Below are positions 9,003 to 22,860 of a stretch of DNA of 64,000 nucleotides, piece after piece. A program made the position numbers and the translations under genes. Location of the stretch: contig JAWKUA010000014.1 in the NCBI GenBank assembly GCA_041398785.1, positions 124,001-188,000 of the forward strand, written 5' to 3'. The DNA is from Planctomycetaceae bacterium (GTDB taxonomy: Bacteria > Planctomycetota > Planctomycetia > Planctomycetales > Planctomycetaceae). The notes beneath the pieces were generated by a model. That model ran no database searches and was not told the origin of the DNA. It was given only the letters and a program-made list of their open reading frames with translations. Position 1 is the stretch's first letter. Every line of letters begins with the position of its first letter.

Positions 9003-10255
9003 CGAATGGCCGTCCCGTTGGGACTCCGTCGCGGGGCGGACTGGTTCTCGCACGTTGTGCTGGCGGATGGTCGTCCCGCTGGGACTGAATCGCAGGTCGG
9101 GGTCACACTTGAACGCGGGCGTAGCGTTCAGCCGGAGCCGCGATTTCGGCAACGGGGCCAGCCGTTCATCCAGCTCGGCATCGCCCCAGAATGCAGGTCC
9201 CTGGCACGTTGCGCCAGGCTGGGCGGATGGTCGTCCCGCTGGGACTGAATCGCAGGTCGGGGTCACACTTGAACGCGGGCATAGCGTTCAGGCCGAGCCG
9301 CAATGCGATTTCGGCCCAACGGGCCAGCCGTTCATCCAGCTCGGGGCATCGCCCCGAGAATGCAGCCGAGGACACGGAGAGTCCCAACGGGACGGCCGTT
9401 CGAACCCGCGTCGAACCATGACGCGACCCATCCACTGCCGGTTGCAAGGACGATGCGTTCGTGATTCCATTGATGGATACCGGCATCCGATTTGTCGAAT
9501 CACGAATGAACGGCCGTCCTGCTGGGACTTCCGTCGCCGGGCGACCGATACCCGGCACGTTGTGCCAGGCTGATGAATGGTCGTCCCGTTGGGACTGAAC
9601 CGCCCGCGTGACCGAACATGACGCGTAGATTACGATTCCGGGCCGATCGCAATGCGACCGGCCCAACGGGCCAGCCTTCATCCAGCCGGGGCATCGCCCC
9701 GGTATGCGGCACAAAACACAGAGTCCCAACGGGACGGTCGTTCGAATCGTTGACACCCATCGCGTTCGAACATCGTTGCGGGTCGAATAAACGCGCGGTC
9801 GATTCGCGCGATTGCATGGCGCTACGCGTCGGCGTGTGATTCGATCAATCGGTTGCGGGTCCACGATGATCGGATCGGTGGCGTGGTTTCGGAACCGCAA
9901 ACGAACTGTCGCCCCGTTGGGACTCCGTCGCGTTGGTGTTTGTTTCCAGGGGCGATGCCCCAGGAATGCGGCCACCAACAACCAAAGTCCCAACGGGCCG
10001 GCCGTTCAAAACGATCCCACGCATCGCGGTTGCACAGCGTTGTGCGGCGAATCAACCCGCCGTCGTTTCACGAGATCACACGGCGCAATGCGTGTGATTC
10101 CATCGATCGGGTACGGTTTCGCATCCGTTTGCCTGGTCGCCGAATCGCAAAACGAACTGCCGTCCCGTTGGGACTCCGTCGCGGCGTGGGCCGTTACCTG
10201 GCACGTTGTGCCAGGCTGGATGAATGGTCGTCCCGTTGGGGCTGAATCGCACGAC
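9003..10255 (+). repeat. Array of about four to five diverged copies of the composite repeat
   Basis: Left modules (CGGCCCAACGGGCCAGCC..., GGGGCATCGCCCC, GTCCCAACGGGAC) occur at about 9301-9410, 9650-9745 and 9940-10010. A shortened one sits at 9150-9190. Right modules (CGTCCCGTTGGGACT, GCACGTTGTGCCAGGCTG, GGTCGTCCCGTTGGGACT) occur at about 9003-9090, 9505-9602, 9900-9935 and 10115-10255. Pairing them gives composite copies at about 9301-9602, 9650-9940 and 9940-10255, plus partial ones before. Between modules sits a poorly conserved ~100-150 bp that often contains GATTCCATCGAT-like and GGCGTGGTTTCGGAA sequence. Every module is an imperfect palindrome. Open frames here merely translate the repeats and should not be annotated as genes. 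Confidence 0.85.
9062..9290 (+). repeat. Near-perfect 69-bp direct repeat with 160-bp period
   Basis: Bases 9062-9130 recur at 9222-9290 with a single mismatch (GGGCG versus GGGCA near the end). The unit includes GGTCGTCCCGCTGGGACT and ACACTTGAACGCGGGC. This points to a recent tandem duplication inside the repeat array, much younger than the divergence between other copies. Confidence 0.85.
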
Positions 10256-10279
10256 GATGGGACCGGGCCGCACCGTGTT

Positions 10280-10735
10280 TCAATCCCAGACGTATCGTTC
10301 GTCGATCTGGATCTGATGTCGGTGGCACAGCTCGCGAAATTCGTCCTGGTAGGAACGCGTGCGATGGTGATATTCCTGATTCTGAACGTACGCGACGGTT
10401 TGTTCGAGATTGGACTGGCTGACGGAGAACGCTCCGTAGCCCGCCTGCCACGTGAATGCTTGCGAACACAATGGAGCCGACTTTGCCCATTTCGATGTCT
10501 CGATTTTGGCCTGCTGGACGAGGTCGGCAATCGTGGCCGTTCGTGACAGTCCACAGACGATGTGGACGTGATCGATCCAGCCGCCGACTCGCAAGGCGGT
10601 GCATCCGGTCTGGTTGACATGATGTCCGAGCATCCCGAACATCTCTTGACGGAAATCGGGCGCTTGAAGAAATGGCCGACGGCCCTTCGTGCTAAACACG
10701 ACATGCAGCCAGACCTGTGACAATGACTGAGGCAT
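10280..10735 (-). CDS. Y1 (HUH) transposase of the IS200-like/REP-associated type
   Basis: This 151-residue protein belongs to the single-domain Y1 transposases. The HUH motif is HVH at residues 56-58 (GGWIDHVHIVCG). The nucleophile is most likely Tyr116 in EQTVAYVQNQ, followed by the family's EYHHRTRSYQDEF and DERYVWD tail. The start begins with SLSQVWLHVVFSTKGRRPF, a typical REP-associated opening. I chose ATG 10735 because it is preceded by AGGAAAGG; longer frames run into repeat sequence. No tnpB, no second gene and no target-site pair are visible. Such enzymes cut and join single-stranded DNA at hairpins. The gene sits between a right module (ends ~10255) and the left module of copy E2 (from 10869), all palindrome-rich, which is how REP-associated transposases are arranged. 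It appears intact. Confidence 0.88.
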   Translation of the reverse strand: MPQSLSQVWLHVVFSTKGRRPFLQAPDFRQEMFGMLGHHVNQTGCTALRVGGWIDHVHIVCGLSRTATIADLVQQAKIETSKWAKSAPLCSQAFTWQAGYGAFSVSQSNLEQTVAYVQNQEYHHRTRSYQDEFRELCHRHQIQIDERYVWD

Positions 10736-10868
10736 CGTGGACCTTTCCTGCAGGTGATTCGGTGTCGGACGGGATCGCAAGTTGCGTTCAGCGTAGCAGT
10801 TTGACGGTACGCACTTGAACGCTGGCGTGCAGGTGATTTCGAACGCCACCGATCCATTCTGGCACGAT

Positions 10869-11218
10869 GCGCGATTCCGGCCCAACGGGCCAGCCGTTCC
10901 TCCAGCCTGGGGCATCGCCCCAGGTATGCGGCGGAGAACACGGAGAGTCCCAACGGGACGGCCGTTCGAGAACGATCACCGGCATCGCGGTCGTCCATCA
11001 TCCGGCGTGGGGGAAACGCGTGGTTTGCCCGCAAGTTTCCACAAGGCAATGCGTTTGTGATTCCGCCGATTGGGGATCGGGCCGCGATGATCGGCGTGGT
11101 GGCGTGGTTTCGGAATCGCAATATGAACTGCCGTCCCGTTGGGACTCCGTCACGGTCCGGGCCGTTGCCTGGCACGTTGTGCCAGGCTGGAGGAACGAGC
11201 GTCCCGTTGGGACTGACT
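10869..11218 (+). repeat. Composite palindrome-rich repeat element, copy E2 (~350 bp)
   Basis: The left module at about 10869-10968 is nearly identical to that of E1 over its first ~65 bases, including the hairpin CCTGGGGCATCGCCCCAGG. The right module at about 11085-11218 (GGCGTGGTTTCGGAATCGC, CGTCCCGTTGGGACT, GCACGTTGTGCCAGGCTGG, CGTCCCGTTGGGACT) matches the right end of E1. The two copies share order, spacing and total length (344 versus 350 bp). This copy lies just upstream of the Y1 transposase gene. Confidence 0.85.
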
Positions 11219-11353
11219 GAAACGCGGAGATTTCCGTGGTTCATCACGCCACCGGTGTCGTCTTGAGTTCTCAGAGGCCGGTGCGACCGGAATTCGAGTG
11301 TCGAATCTCGGGCGGTTCCGCATACTGGCCCGCCTTTTCGAGGAGTTCTTGCC

Positions 11354-12142
11354 ATGCGAATACTGCCACTGACTGTTGTTCTGCTGTTGGCAGGCACGTC
11401 GATCGTGGTCGGGCGTGATCAGTCGATTGACGATCTGGAGAAAGCCGTCGAAAAGAAGGTCGTCGTGTTCGAGAAAAAGCTGAAGTCCGAAAAAGATAAG
11501 GCACTTAAAGCCTTCGATTTTCAGATCGCCGCGGTCAGGCGAGCTCCGGACCTGGACGCCGCGACGAAGGCCAGCCTGATTGCCATCCTGACGAAGCAGA
11601 AGGAACACTTCGACAAGACCGGTGAATGGCCGGAGAACAACGACATGCTTCTGGCGGGGATCGATTACGCAAGCCGGATCAGCTCGGCCTATGTATCCGT
11701 CGGTGCAGCCTTCGACAGGCTGATCAGCAAGTGCCTGGACGACGAAGACTACGAGGCCGCCAAAAAGTACGGCGACCGCAAACGCGACTATGAAAAGGAG
11801 AAGCTCGGGACGGACCGGCTGCTGGACGGAACCAAATGGCGCGGGACACTGACGAACGGGAAGACATCCACGCTGTTTCATTTGAACCTCGGAAAGATCG
11901 AAGGAAACATTCTTGAGGGCCGGATTCACATCGATCCGCACCGTCAGGGGCATCCGATTCAGGACATCCGAGGAACGATTCAGGGCAATGTCATCGAAGC
12001 AAAAACCACGAATCAGATTCAGGGAAAGAACCGACCGCGCCAGATGCGTGCCGTGCTGATGGGTAACAAGATCATCATGGCGATCGACGCCATCGAGCCC
12101 GATAAGCACCCGGAGAAATGGGTCTGGCTGGAACAGCGGTAG
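11354..12142 (+). CDS. Secreted protein of unknown function with coiled-coil N-terminal half
   Basis: The 262-residue product has a clear signal peptide (MRILPLTVVLLLAGTSIVVG). A lysine/glutamate-rich helical stretch follows (about residues 25-75, then 120-155) with KKLKSEKDKALKAF and KRDYEKEKL. The C-terminal half (about 160-262) is beta-rich: TKWRGTLTNGKTSTLFHL, GNILEGRIHI and RAVLMGNKIIMAI. That half resembles small periplasmic beta-sandwich domains that planctomycetes attach to helical stalks, but I recognise no named family. ATG 11354 directly precedes the signal peptide. It stands alone between the repeat array and tRNA-Leu. Confidence 0.75.
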   Translation: MRILPLTVVLLLAGTSIVVGRDQSIDDLEKAVEKKVVVFEKKLKSEKDKALKAFDFQIAAVRRAPDLDAATKASLIAILTKQKEHFDKTGEWPENNDMLLAGIDYASRISSAYVSVGAAFDRLISKCLDDEDYEAAKKYGDRKRDYEKEKLGTDRLLDGTKWRGTLTNGKTSTLFHLNLGKIEGNILEGRIHIDPHRQGHPIQDIRGTIQGNVIEAKTTNQIQGKNRPRQMRAVLMGNKIIMAIDAIEPDKHPEKWVWLEQR

Positions 12143-12245
12143 CCAGCGCGGGTATTCGGGGCGTTACAGACCTGCTTGTCAGTTTCCGCCACTTCCGGTA
12201 CCCACACTTGCAGCGAACGCGGGTAAGGCGTAAGAACCGCAGCCT

Positions 12246-12329
<84 letters not shown>

Positions 12330-12406
12330 TTCGTTCGCTTCCCCGAGGTGCCCGGCATCGACGTTCCGATGCCGGGCATCTTCGTTGTCTCCGCGCTACG
12401 ACGACA

Positions 12407-13072
12407 ATGCTGAAGAAACTTCGCGATCAGGCTGCCTTCTTTCGACAGTTCCGGCAGCAGTTCGAAACCACGGGAGCTGTCGCGCCCAGCAGCCGATTTC
12501 TGGCGAAGTCCATGACGCGGTACCTGCGTCAGCGGGGCACGGACCCGGTTCGAGTGCTGGAGATCGGGCCGGGAACGGGAGCGGTGACTTCGGAAATCGT
12601 GAAGCATCTGCGACACGGCGACGTATTTGACCTGGTCGAACTCAATGACGCTTTCGTCGACATTCTGGAACAGCGGTTTCTGGACGATCCGGTGTGGAAC
12701 AGCGTTTCGAAGCTGGCGAAAGTTCACACGCTGCCGCTTCAGGACTTCGCTGCCGAACATCCCTATGACTTTGTGATTTCCGGATTGCCGCTGAACAATT
12801 TTCCGGTGAGTTTGGTGCAAACGCTGACGGAATCCTATTTCCGGCTGTTGAAGCCCGGCGGAGTGCTGAGCTACTTCGAATACATGTTCGTCCGGCCGGT
12901 CCGCAAAGTTGTGAGTCGCGGGAACGAGAGAACTCGCATTTCCGGAATTGATGAGATCATGCAGCGCCACTGCGATCGCTGTCGCATTCGGCGTGACAGT
13001 ATCTGGATCAATGTGCCGCCGGCATGGGTTCAGCATCTGCGGCTGGAGGAAACCCGGGGCACTCGGCTCTGA
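12407..13072 (+). CDS. SAM-dependent methyltransferase, phospholipid N-methyltransferase (PmtA)-like
   Basis: The 221-residue protein has a class I methyltransferase fold. The SAM-binding motif I, VLEIGPGTGAVT, spans residues 50-61, preceded by GAVAPSSRFLAKSM, which is typical of PmtA and related rRNA-dimethylase-like enzymes. Motif VELNDAFVDIL follows, then DFVISGLPLNNFP and LLKPGGVLSYFEY. PmtA methylates phosphatidylethanolamine toward phosphatidylcholine. The substrate here is inferred from the family; other lipids or ornithine lipid are possible. It starts 77 bp after tRNA-Leu. Nothing nearby suggests a lipid operon. Confidence 0.82.
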   Translation: MLKKLRDQAAFFRQFRQQFETTGAVAPSSRFLAKSMTRYLRQRGTDPVRVLEIGPGTGAVTSEIVKHLRHGDVFDLVELNDAFVDILEQRFLDDPVWNSVSKLAKVHTLPLQDFAAEHPYDFVISGLPLNNFPVSLVQTLTESYFRLLKPGGVLSYFEYMFVRPVRKVVSRGNERTRISGIDEIMQRHCDRCRIRRDSIWINVPPAWVQHLRLEETRGTRL

Positions 13073-13134
13073 CGGATGAGCCGCCGGTGGCTGCATGTCT
13101 GTCGCGAGCCACCGTCGCTGTGTCCATCCGGTGT

Positions 13135-14391
13135 TCAGCCGATCGACGTGAAGTCCAGCGTCGCGAACAGATCGTCAAACGTTTCCGCGCGGCGAATCAG
13201 CTTCACGTCGCCGTTTTCGCGAAGCAGCAGTTCGGCACTGCGCAGCTTGCCGTTGTACTGAAAGCCCATGGCGTGTCCGTGAGCCCCGGCGTCGTGAATC
13301 ACCAGCAGGTCGCCGCGTTCAATATCCGGCAACGCTCGATTGATGGCAAACTTGTCGTTGTTTTCGCAAAGCGAACCGACGACGTCGACCGTTCGGTGAT
13401 GCGGCGCGTCTTCCTTGCCCAGCACGGTGATGTGGTGATAGGCGCCATACATGCCCGGGCGCATCAGATTGGCCATGCACGCATCGACGCCGACGTAATC
13501 GCGATAGATGTGCTTTTCGTGTACGGCTTTCGTGATCAGGTATCCGTGCGGCCCCGTGATCATGCGGCCGTTTTCCATCACGACCCGCAGCGGGTCAAGA
13601 TCGGTACCGGCAATCATCTGTGCATAAAGGCCCTGAATCTGTGCGCCGAGCCATTCCAGATCCACGGGTGTGTCGTCCGGCTTGTAGGGAATTCCGATGC
13701 CGCCGCCGAGATTTACGAATTCGATGCGAACGCCGACATCGCGCTGAATTCGCAGCGACAGATCGAAAAGCATGCGAGCGGTTTCGACGAAGAAGCTGCC
13801 GTCCAGTTCATTGGACGCCACCATCGTGTGCAGCCCGAAACGCTTAACGCCGCGCTGCTTCAGGACGGTATAGCCTTCGAATAATTGCCGCTCCGTGAAA
13901 CCGTACTTCGCTTCTTCGGGACGGCCGATGATCACGTTGCCGGTTCGAGCGGGACCGGGATTGAAGCGGAAGCTGACCAGTTCGGGCAGCCCCACGGTTT
14001 CGTCGACAAAATCGATGTGCGTGATGTCGTCGAGATTCAGGATCGCTCCCAGTTCGCGAGCGGCCTGGTACTCCGCCGCCGACGTGTTGTTGGACGTGAA
14101 CATGATGTCTTCGCCCGACAGCCCGATTTTGCTGCTGAGAATCAGTTCCGCCTTGCTGGAACAGTCCGCGCCGAGGCCTTCTTCCTTCGCGATCTGCAGG
14201 ATGTGTGGATTGGGGGTCGCCTTTACCGCGAAGAAGTTTCGAAATCCGTCAACCCACTGAAACGCGCCATGCAGTCGGCGACAGGTTTCTCGAATCCCGC
14301 GTTCGTCGTAGAGATAGAAGGGAGTCGGAAACACGTCGGCGATTTTGCGAACCGCCGCTTCGTCAAAGGGCAGGAGCCTGGGATTCGTCAT
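13135..14391 (-). CDS. lysA: Diaminopimelate decarboxylase
   Basis: The 418-residue protein is a fold-III PLP enzyme that converts meso-diaminopimelate to L-lysine. The PLP lysine is Lys57 in FFAVKATPNPHI. Also visible are GADCSSKAEL, the glycine-rich phosphate loop NLGGGIGIPY and the C-terminal-domain SLCENNDKF motif containing the catalytic cysteine. HDAGAHGHAMGFQYNG matches the family's final conserved block. The length is close to the usual 410-430. It begins at ATG 14391 and is monocistronic as far as can be seen. Related arginine-type decarboxylases share the fold, but the cysteine motif favours DAP. Confidence 0.92.
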   Translation of the reverse strand: MTNPRLLPFDEAAVRKIADVFPTPFYLYDERGIRETCRRLHGAFQWVDGFRNFFAVKATPNPHILQIAKEEGLGADCSSKAELILSSKIGLSGEDIMFTSNNTSAAEYQAARELGAILNLDDITHIDFVDETVGLPELVSFRFNPGPARTGNVIIGRPEEAKYGFTERQLFEGYTVLKQRGVKRFGLHTMVASNELDGSFFVETARMLFDLSLRIQRDVGVRIEFVNLGGGIGIPYKPDDTPVDLEWLGAQIQGLYAQMIAGTDLDPLRVVMENGRMITGPHGYLITKAVHEKHIYRDYVGVDACMANLMRPGMYGAYHHITVLGKEDAPHHRTVDVVGSLCENNDKFAINRALPDIERGDLLVIHDAGAHGHAMGFQYNGKLRSAELLLRENGDVKLIRRAETFDDLFATLDFTSIG

Positions 14392-14878
14392 GAAAGTCTG
14401 CGATGAAAAGTGAGGCCAAGGCGAGCGGCAGAGGAGTTGTTAACTGCCCGCGAGCCGCACGGTGCCAGCGGCGGTTGTGTTCACAAAGAACCGGGGCTGG
14501 TGTTTTGTCAGGTATAAATCGATGGGTCGTGTGCCACTGGCTGTGCCAGTGCTCTGCAACATTGAACTCACTGGCACAGCCAGTGGCACACATCAAAACA
14601 CGATGGACAAGGCACTAGCGCCCTGCGGCTGGCGGGTCGATTCTCATCTGCGGCACGCCCAGGAACGCGGTCGGAGCGGCCGGAGTGTCGTGGGCGGATC
14701 GCTGGAATGCAACCGGTCTCAACCCGACGTCCCCGCGAACCCGACACCGTCGTGCAATCGAGTGATCTTTCCGGTTCCGGGACCGTGCCAACCGCAATCG
14801 GCCGGACGTTGCAGCCGCGTGAAAGCCTCGTCGGGTTGTGCCGGACGGATTTCGGCCTCGTTCGAACCCGCGATCGGT
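14392..14878. other. Intergenic region carrying a perfect hairpin repeat
   Basis: This 487-bp gap between the lysA start and the alaS stop holds the palindromic element at 14529-14591 (listed separately). The rest shows no gene or RNA that I recognise. Confidence 0.45.
14529..14591. repeat. Palindromic element P1, copy 1: perfect 23-bp inverted repeat with 17-bp spacer
   Basis: Arms 14529-14551 (begins GTGTGCCACTGGCTG) and 14569-14591 are perfect reverse complements separated by 17 bp. The flank ATCGATGGGTC precedes it and CATCAAAACA follows. A second copy with the same arms, same spacer length and similar flanks is at 53652-53714. Confidence 0.92.
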
Positions 14879-17581
<2,703 letters not shown>

Positions 17582-17811
17582 GGCACCGGAGCCGGGTCGT
17601 CGGAGGTTCAAATGGTCATGGAATGCGGAACGATAGCAGACGCCCGTGGAGTGAGAAGCAGGAGAATCGAGCGATGCAGCGCCGTGAGGCTGGCGCGGTG
17701 TGCCCGCAAGCCGTCCCCGCCATTTCCCGCCGAACGGAGCGGGGGAGTCCGATCCCGGATTGCGTACGGCTTTTCCCTGCGAGGAGTCTCGCACGTCTGC
17801 GGATCGAACCG

Positions 17812-18528
17812 TCAGGCGTCCAGGATGCAGCGAGCGACGAGTTCCGTGTCGCTGAGGTCGTCCAGCAGTTCGTCAGGGTCATGTGCCGCAAGTTCCTGAC
17901 GTGAGTACCTGCCGGTTGCAACCGCGATGATTCGCGCACCGACGGCACGAGCACAGCGGATGTCGGCCGGCGTGTCACCGATCACGCAGGCTTCTGATCC
18001 GTCCACCGTTCGACCGGCGGCTTTCGCCAGCGCCGCGACGGCCATGCGTGCGACATCGTCGCGGTCTGCGTGCTGATCGCCGTATCCTCCCGGACTGTGG
18101 CCGTTCCGCCGGAAGAAGCGATCGAGATCGAAGTGACGGAGCTTCACGGCGGCGCCCTGCGCGTAGTTGCCTGTCAGCAGACTCAGGGTGACATGTTCGA
18201 ATTCGGCCAGTCGTTCCAGCAGAGACACGACTCCCGGCAGCAGCAACCCCGATTGCTCACGCAGGCATTCCGGAAGCCGGTTCAGATAAGCAGATCGAAA
18301 CCGCTCTCGCTCCGTTTCGGTATCTTCGATTCCGTAGCGAGCAAAGATCTCGCTGACGATGCCTCGGTCCGTGCGTCCCGCTGTCAGAATTCCCTCAAAT
18401 GGAAAATCGACGCAGAATTCCTCAACGAGCGCTCGTTCCATCGCCCGTTGCCCGGCTCCGCCCGTATTGAGCAGCGTTCCGTCGATATCAAACAGGATGT
18501 ACTTTGGGTTCATTGTCGTGTTCGTCAT
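17812..18528 (-). CDS. HAD-superfamily hydrolase (phosphoglycolate phosphatase-like)
   Basis: The 238-residue protein carries the HAD motifs in order: [11 protein letters not shown] (motif I, nucleophile and acid/base aspartates), [11 protein letters not shown] (motif II), a conserved lysine in VKLRHFDL, and [18 protein letters not shown] (motif IV). A helical cap domain lies between motifs I and II, as in the Gph/PGMB subgroup. Substrates in this group are small phosphorylated metabolites; the exact one cannot be read. ATG 18528 was chosen; an ATG at 18513 ([12 protein letters not shown]) is also plausible. Neither has a clear ribosome-binding site. It precedes alaS on the same strand with a gap of about 230 bp. 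Confidence 0.85.
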   Translation of the reverse strand: MTNTTMNPKYILFDIDGTLLNTGGAGQRAMERALVEEFCVDFPFEGILTAGRTDRGIVSEIFARYGIEDTETERERFRSAYLNRLPECLREQSGLLLPGVVSLLERLAEFEHVTLSLLTGNYAQGAAVKLRHFDLDRFFRRNGHSPGGYGDQHADRDDVARMAVAALAKAAGRTVDGSEACVIGDTPADIRCARAVGARIIAVATGRYSRQELAAHDPDELLDDLSDTELVARCILDA

Positions 18529-18717
18529 GCCGTCAAAAAACGTGAGAATGTCGTGGATAAAAAAGTCGCGGCGAATCGAATTCTGACAGCCTCCGGCCTT
18601 TCCGCAGCCGTGAACCGCCGATATTCTTCGTGCCCCACAACTAATTCGCACCCGATGCGATGCCGATCGCCGCAGTGAACATGACGATCGGCGGACACCA
18701 GGATCAAGGTTCGGAAC

Positions 18718-18822
18718 ATGGCAAAGACACAAAGAAAACTGCATAAGGCTAATCACGGCAGGCGACCGGCAAGTGCCAAGGCACGACGGCTAAAGCGAAA
18801 ACACGTGAAGCTTTCACGATAG
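18718..18822 (+). CDS. Very small, highly basic protein (34 residues)
   Basis: From ATG 18718 to TAG 18820-18822 the frame encodes 34 residues beginning [20 protein letters not shown], with 14 Lys/Arg plus three His. AAGG lies eight bases before the ATG as a ribosome-binding site. A strong stem-loop with a T-run (18889-18920) ends the transcript 67 bp later, so this is a self-contained small gene. The composition and size resemble small ribosomal or RNA-binding proteins such as bTHX, but I cannot assign it to a family by sequence. It lies between the HAD gene (opposite strand) and the glucan phosphorylase. Confidence 0.72.
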   Translation: MAKTQRKLHKANHGRRPASAKARRLKRKHVKLSR

Positions 18823-18888
18823 AGTCTGTACGGACTGCCGATCGATTTCGGCACGTCCGGAGCACCTGTCGGGAACATCTGTTCAGTG

Positions 18889-18920
18889 GCCCGCACCTCA
18901 GACGAGCGTGCGGGCTTTTT
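18889..18920 (+). terminator. Rho-independent terminator after the 34-residue gene
   Basis: GCCCGCAC (18889-18896) pairs perfectly with GTGCGGGC (18908-18915), an 11-base loop lies between, and five T's follow. On the plus strand it terminates the small basic gene before the phosphorylase gene at 18984. Confidence 0.88.
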
Positions 18921-18983
18921 CGTTCGGAGGCCCGCGAGACGCCGGGTCGACGCTCCATACGTGAACGTTATACTCCGCCAGCA

Positions 18984-21224
<2,241 letters not shown>

Positions 21225-21382
21225 CCGAATTTCCGACGGAAAAACCGGTTATTCGTGCTGTTCCGGCAATCAGAACTCAAGAAAGTGCCGATTGACAGAT
21301 CGGACTCGCGGGCCTAACGTGACAGTGCGATTTCGTCGATTCTTGCGAGTGGCATTCAGCGAAAACCGGGGAGCTTAGAGCC

Positions 21383-22381
21383 ATGAAAACGAGAAACATC
21401 GCGAGCTGGGCCGTTGCAGTCATCACGCTAAGTGCCTTCGCATCAGCGTCCAGAGCCGTTGACGGCTGGGCTGATGGAATGATCAAGACGCCCAAAGTCG
21501 ATTTCGGCGTCATCGCGACCGGCTCAGAAGCGAAAAAGCTGGTTGAAGTCCAGAACATTTACAACCAGACGGTGCATATCTCCAGTGTTCGGACAACCTG
21601 CGGGTGTTCGGCGGCGACAGTGGGTCAGACTACTGTTCAGCCTGGTGAAACTGCATTCGTCGAAGTGGCGATGAATACTCGCAAATTCAAGCAGCGGAAG
21701 GACTCGAATCTGATCATTCAGTTCGACGCGCCGCAGTTCAGCGAAGTGCGAGTTCCCATTACGGCATACATTCGCACGGACGTTGTGTTCGACCCCGGAA
21801 TGGTCCGGTTTGGCAACGTCGACTACGGCAAATCCGGACAGGCCGTCGTAAAGATCGCCTACGCAGGACGCCCCGACTGGGAAATCGTGGATGTCAGGAT
21901 CAGCAACCATGACTTGACGGTCGACCGCAAGCAGACGAATCGCTCGGCCGGACGCGTCGATTACGACCTGACTGTCACACTCAGCGAAAACGCCAGAGCC
22001 GGGCAACTGCGAGATCTGGTGACACTGGTCACCAACGACCAGTCTAACCCCTACGTGCCATTGATGGTGGAAGGAACCGTGGTTCCCGACATTACGGTCA
22101 CGCCGTCAACCGTCAATGTTCGGGCACTCGCCCCCGGACAGACTCAGACCGTACAGGTGGTTATCAAGGGCAAACAGCCATTCATCATTGAAGACGTCGA
22201 CTGCGAAGGTATGGCCGACTGCTTCAAAGCGGAAATCTCTGACGACGCGCGTCCGGTTCACGTTGTTCCGATCGAATTCAACGCTCCGAACAAGCCCGGC
22301 AAATTCAGCGAAGAAATGGTCGTCAAGATCGCAGGTCGCTCGGAACCACTGAAGTTCCGAGTCACCGGCTTGATCAATTGA
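21383..22381 (+). CDS. Secreted DUF1573 protein
   Basis: The 332-residue protein has a signal peptide (AVAVITLSAFASASRAVDG) and then tandem immunoglobulin-like beta domains. The DUF1573 hallmark is near residues 30-95: VDFGVIATGSEAKKLVEVQN followed by VRTTCGCSAATVG. A second block, VRFGNVDYGKSGQAVVKIAYAG, and a third, LAPGQTQTVQVVIKG, suggest three stacked domains. Function is not established; these proteins are exported and very numerous in planctomycetes and Bacteroidetes. ATG 21383 follows a weak GGGGAG-type site. It stands alone; the next recognisable sequence downstream is the RHS remnant. Confidence 0.85.
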   Translation: MKTRNIASWAVAVITLSAFASASRAVDGWADGMIKTPKVDFGVIATGSEAKKLVEVQNIYNQTVHISSVRTTCGCSAATVGQTTVQPGETAFVEVAMNTRKFKQRKDSNLIIQFDAPQFSEVRVPITAYIRTDVVFDPGMVRFGNVDYGKSGQAVVKIAYAGRPDWEIVDVRISNHDLTVDRKQTNRSAGRVDYDLTVTLSENARAGQLRDLVTLVTNDQSNPYVPLMVEGTVVPDITVTPSTVNVRALAPGQTQTVQVVIKGKQPFIIEDVDCEGMADCFKAEISDDARPVHVVPIEFNAPNKPGKFSEEMVVKIAGRSEPLKFRVTGLIN

Positions 22382-22860
22382 CCAACGGCAGTGCGTCGAA
22401 CGGAAACCGGATTCAGTCACGTGAACGCGCGCGACCCGGTTTCAGTCCCTTCCACCAGTGCCGGAACGCGCTGGGCTACCATTCTCTGCCAGCCTCAATC
22501 TGTCCGTCTTTTTCGGCGGCTAGCCCCACTTCAGGGGATTTGTGGTCGACCATGCCCGAGCATGCTCCACTCGGGCGCATCAACCGCTTCAGGCCCAGCC
22601 GGCCGTTCGGATCCGGCCAGAGACAACGTCCCGAGAATTCGATCTCTTCGCTGGAGGAAAATGCACAACCGGCCGGGCAGCCGAAAGACTGGGGCGTCGA
22701 CAGAAATGCGCACGGATTCACTTGATCCCACTTGGCGGCAGAAACTCAAATGCTCGAAGCACGTGTCGGCAGACCACCGCCCGGCTCATTGGGGCTTGAC
22801 GTCACCGGAAGTCCTCATACTGGGGGGCATCGCCTGAAGCCCGGACAGCTCCCCGATAAC
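22382..22860. other. Intergenic stretch before the RHS remnant
   Basis: Nearly 480 bp without a recognisable gene, repeat or RNA. It may contain degraded upstream RHS sequence, but I could not identify any YD-repeat motif in it. Confidence 0.4.

Noticed and set aside
9003..10255. CRISPR-like array
   Set aside because: Repeats are long, variable in spacing and internally palindromic, spacers are not uniform, and no cas genes are present.
4208..11218. Prophage or integrated plasmid
   Set aside because: No integrase, terminase, portal, replication or conjugation genes; only a Y1 transposase and repeats are seen.
10006..11397. Open frame of 463 codons through the repeat array on the minus strand
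   Set aside because: It translates palindromic repeats and the Y1 transposase in a wrong frame; recurring SQRDG/VPTGR peptides are repeat-derived.
18583..18627. Promoter for the 34-residue gene (CTGACA ... TATTCT)
   Set aside because: The spacing is 33 bp, far from the 16-19 bp expected.
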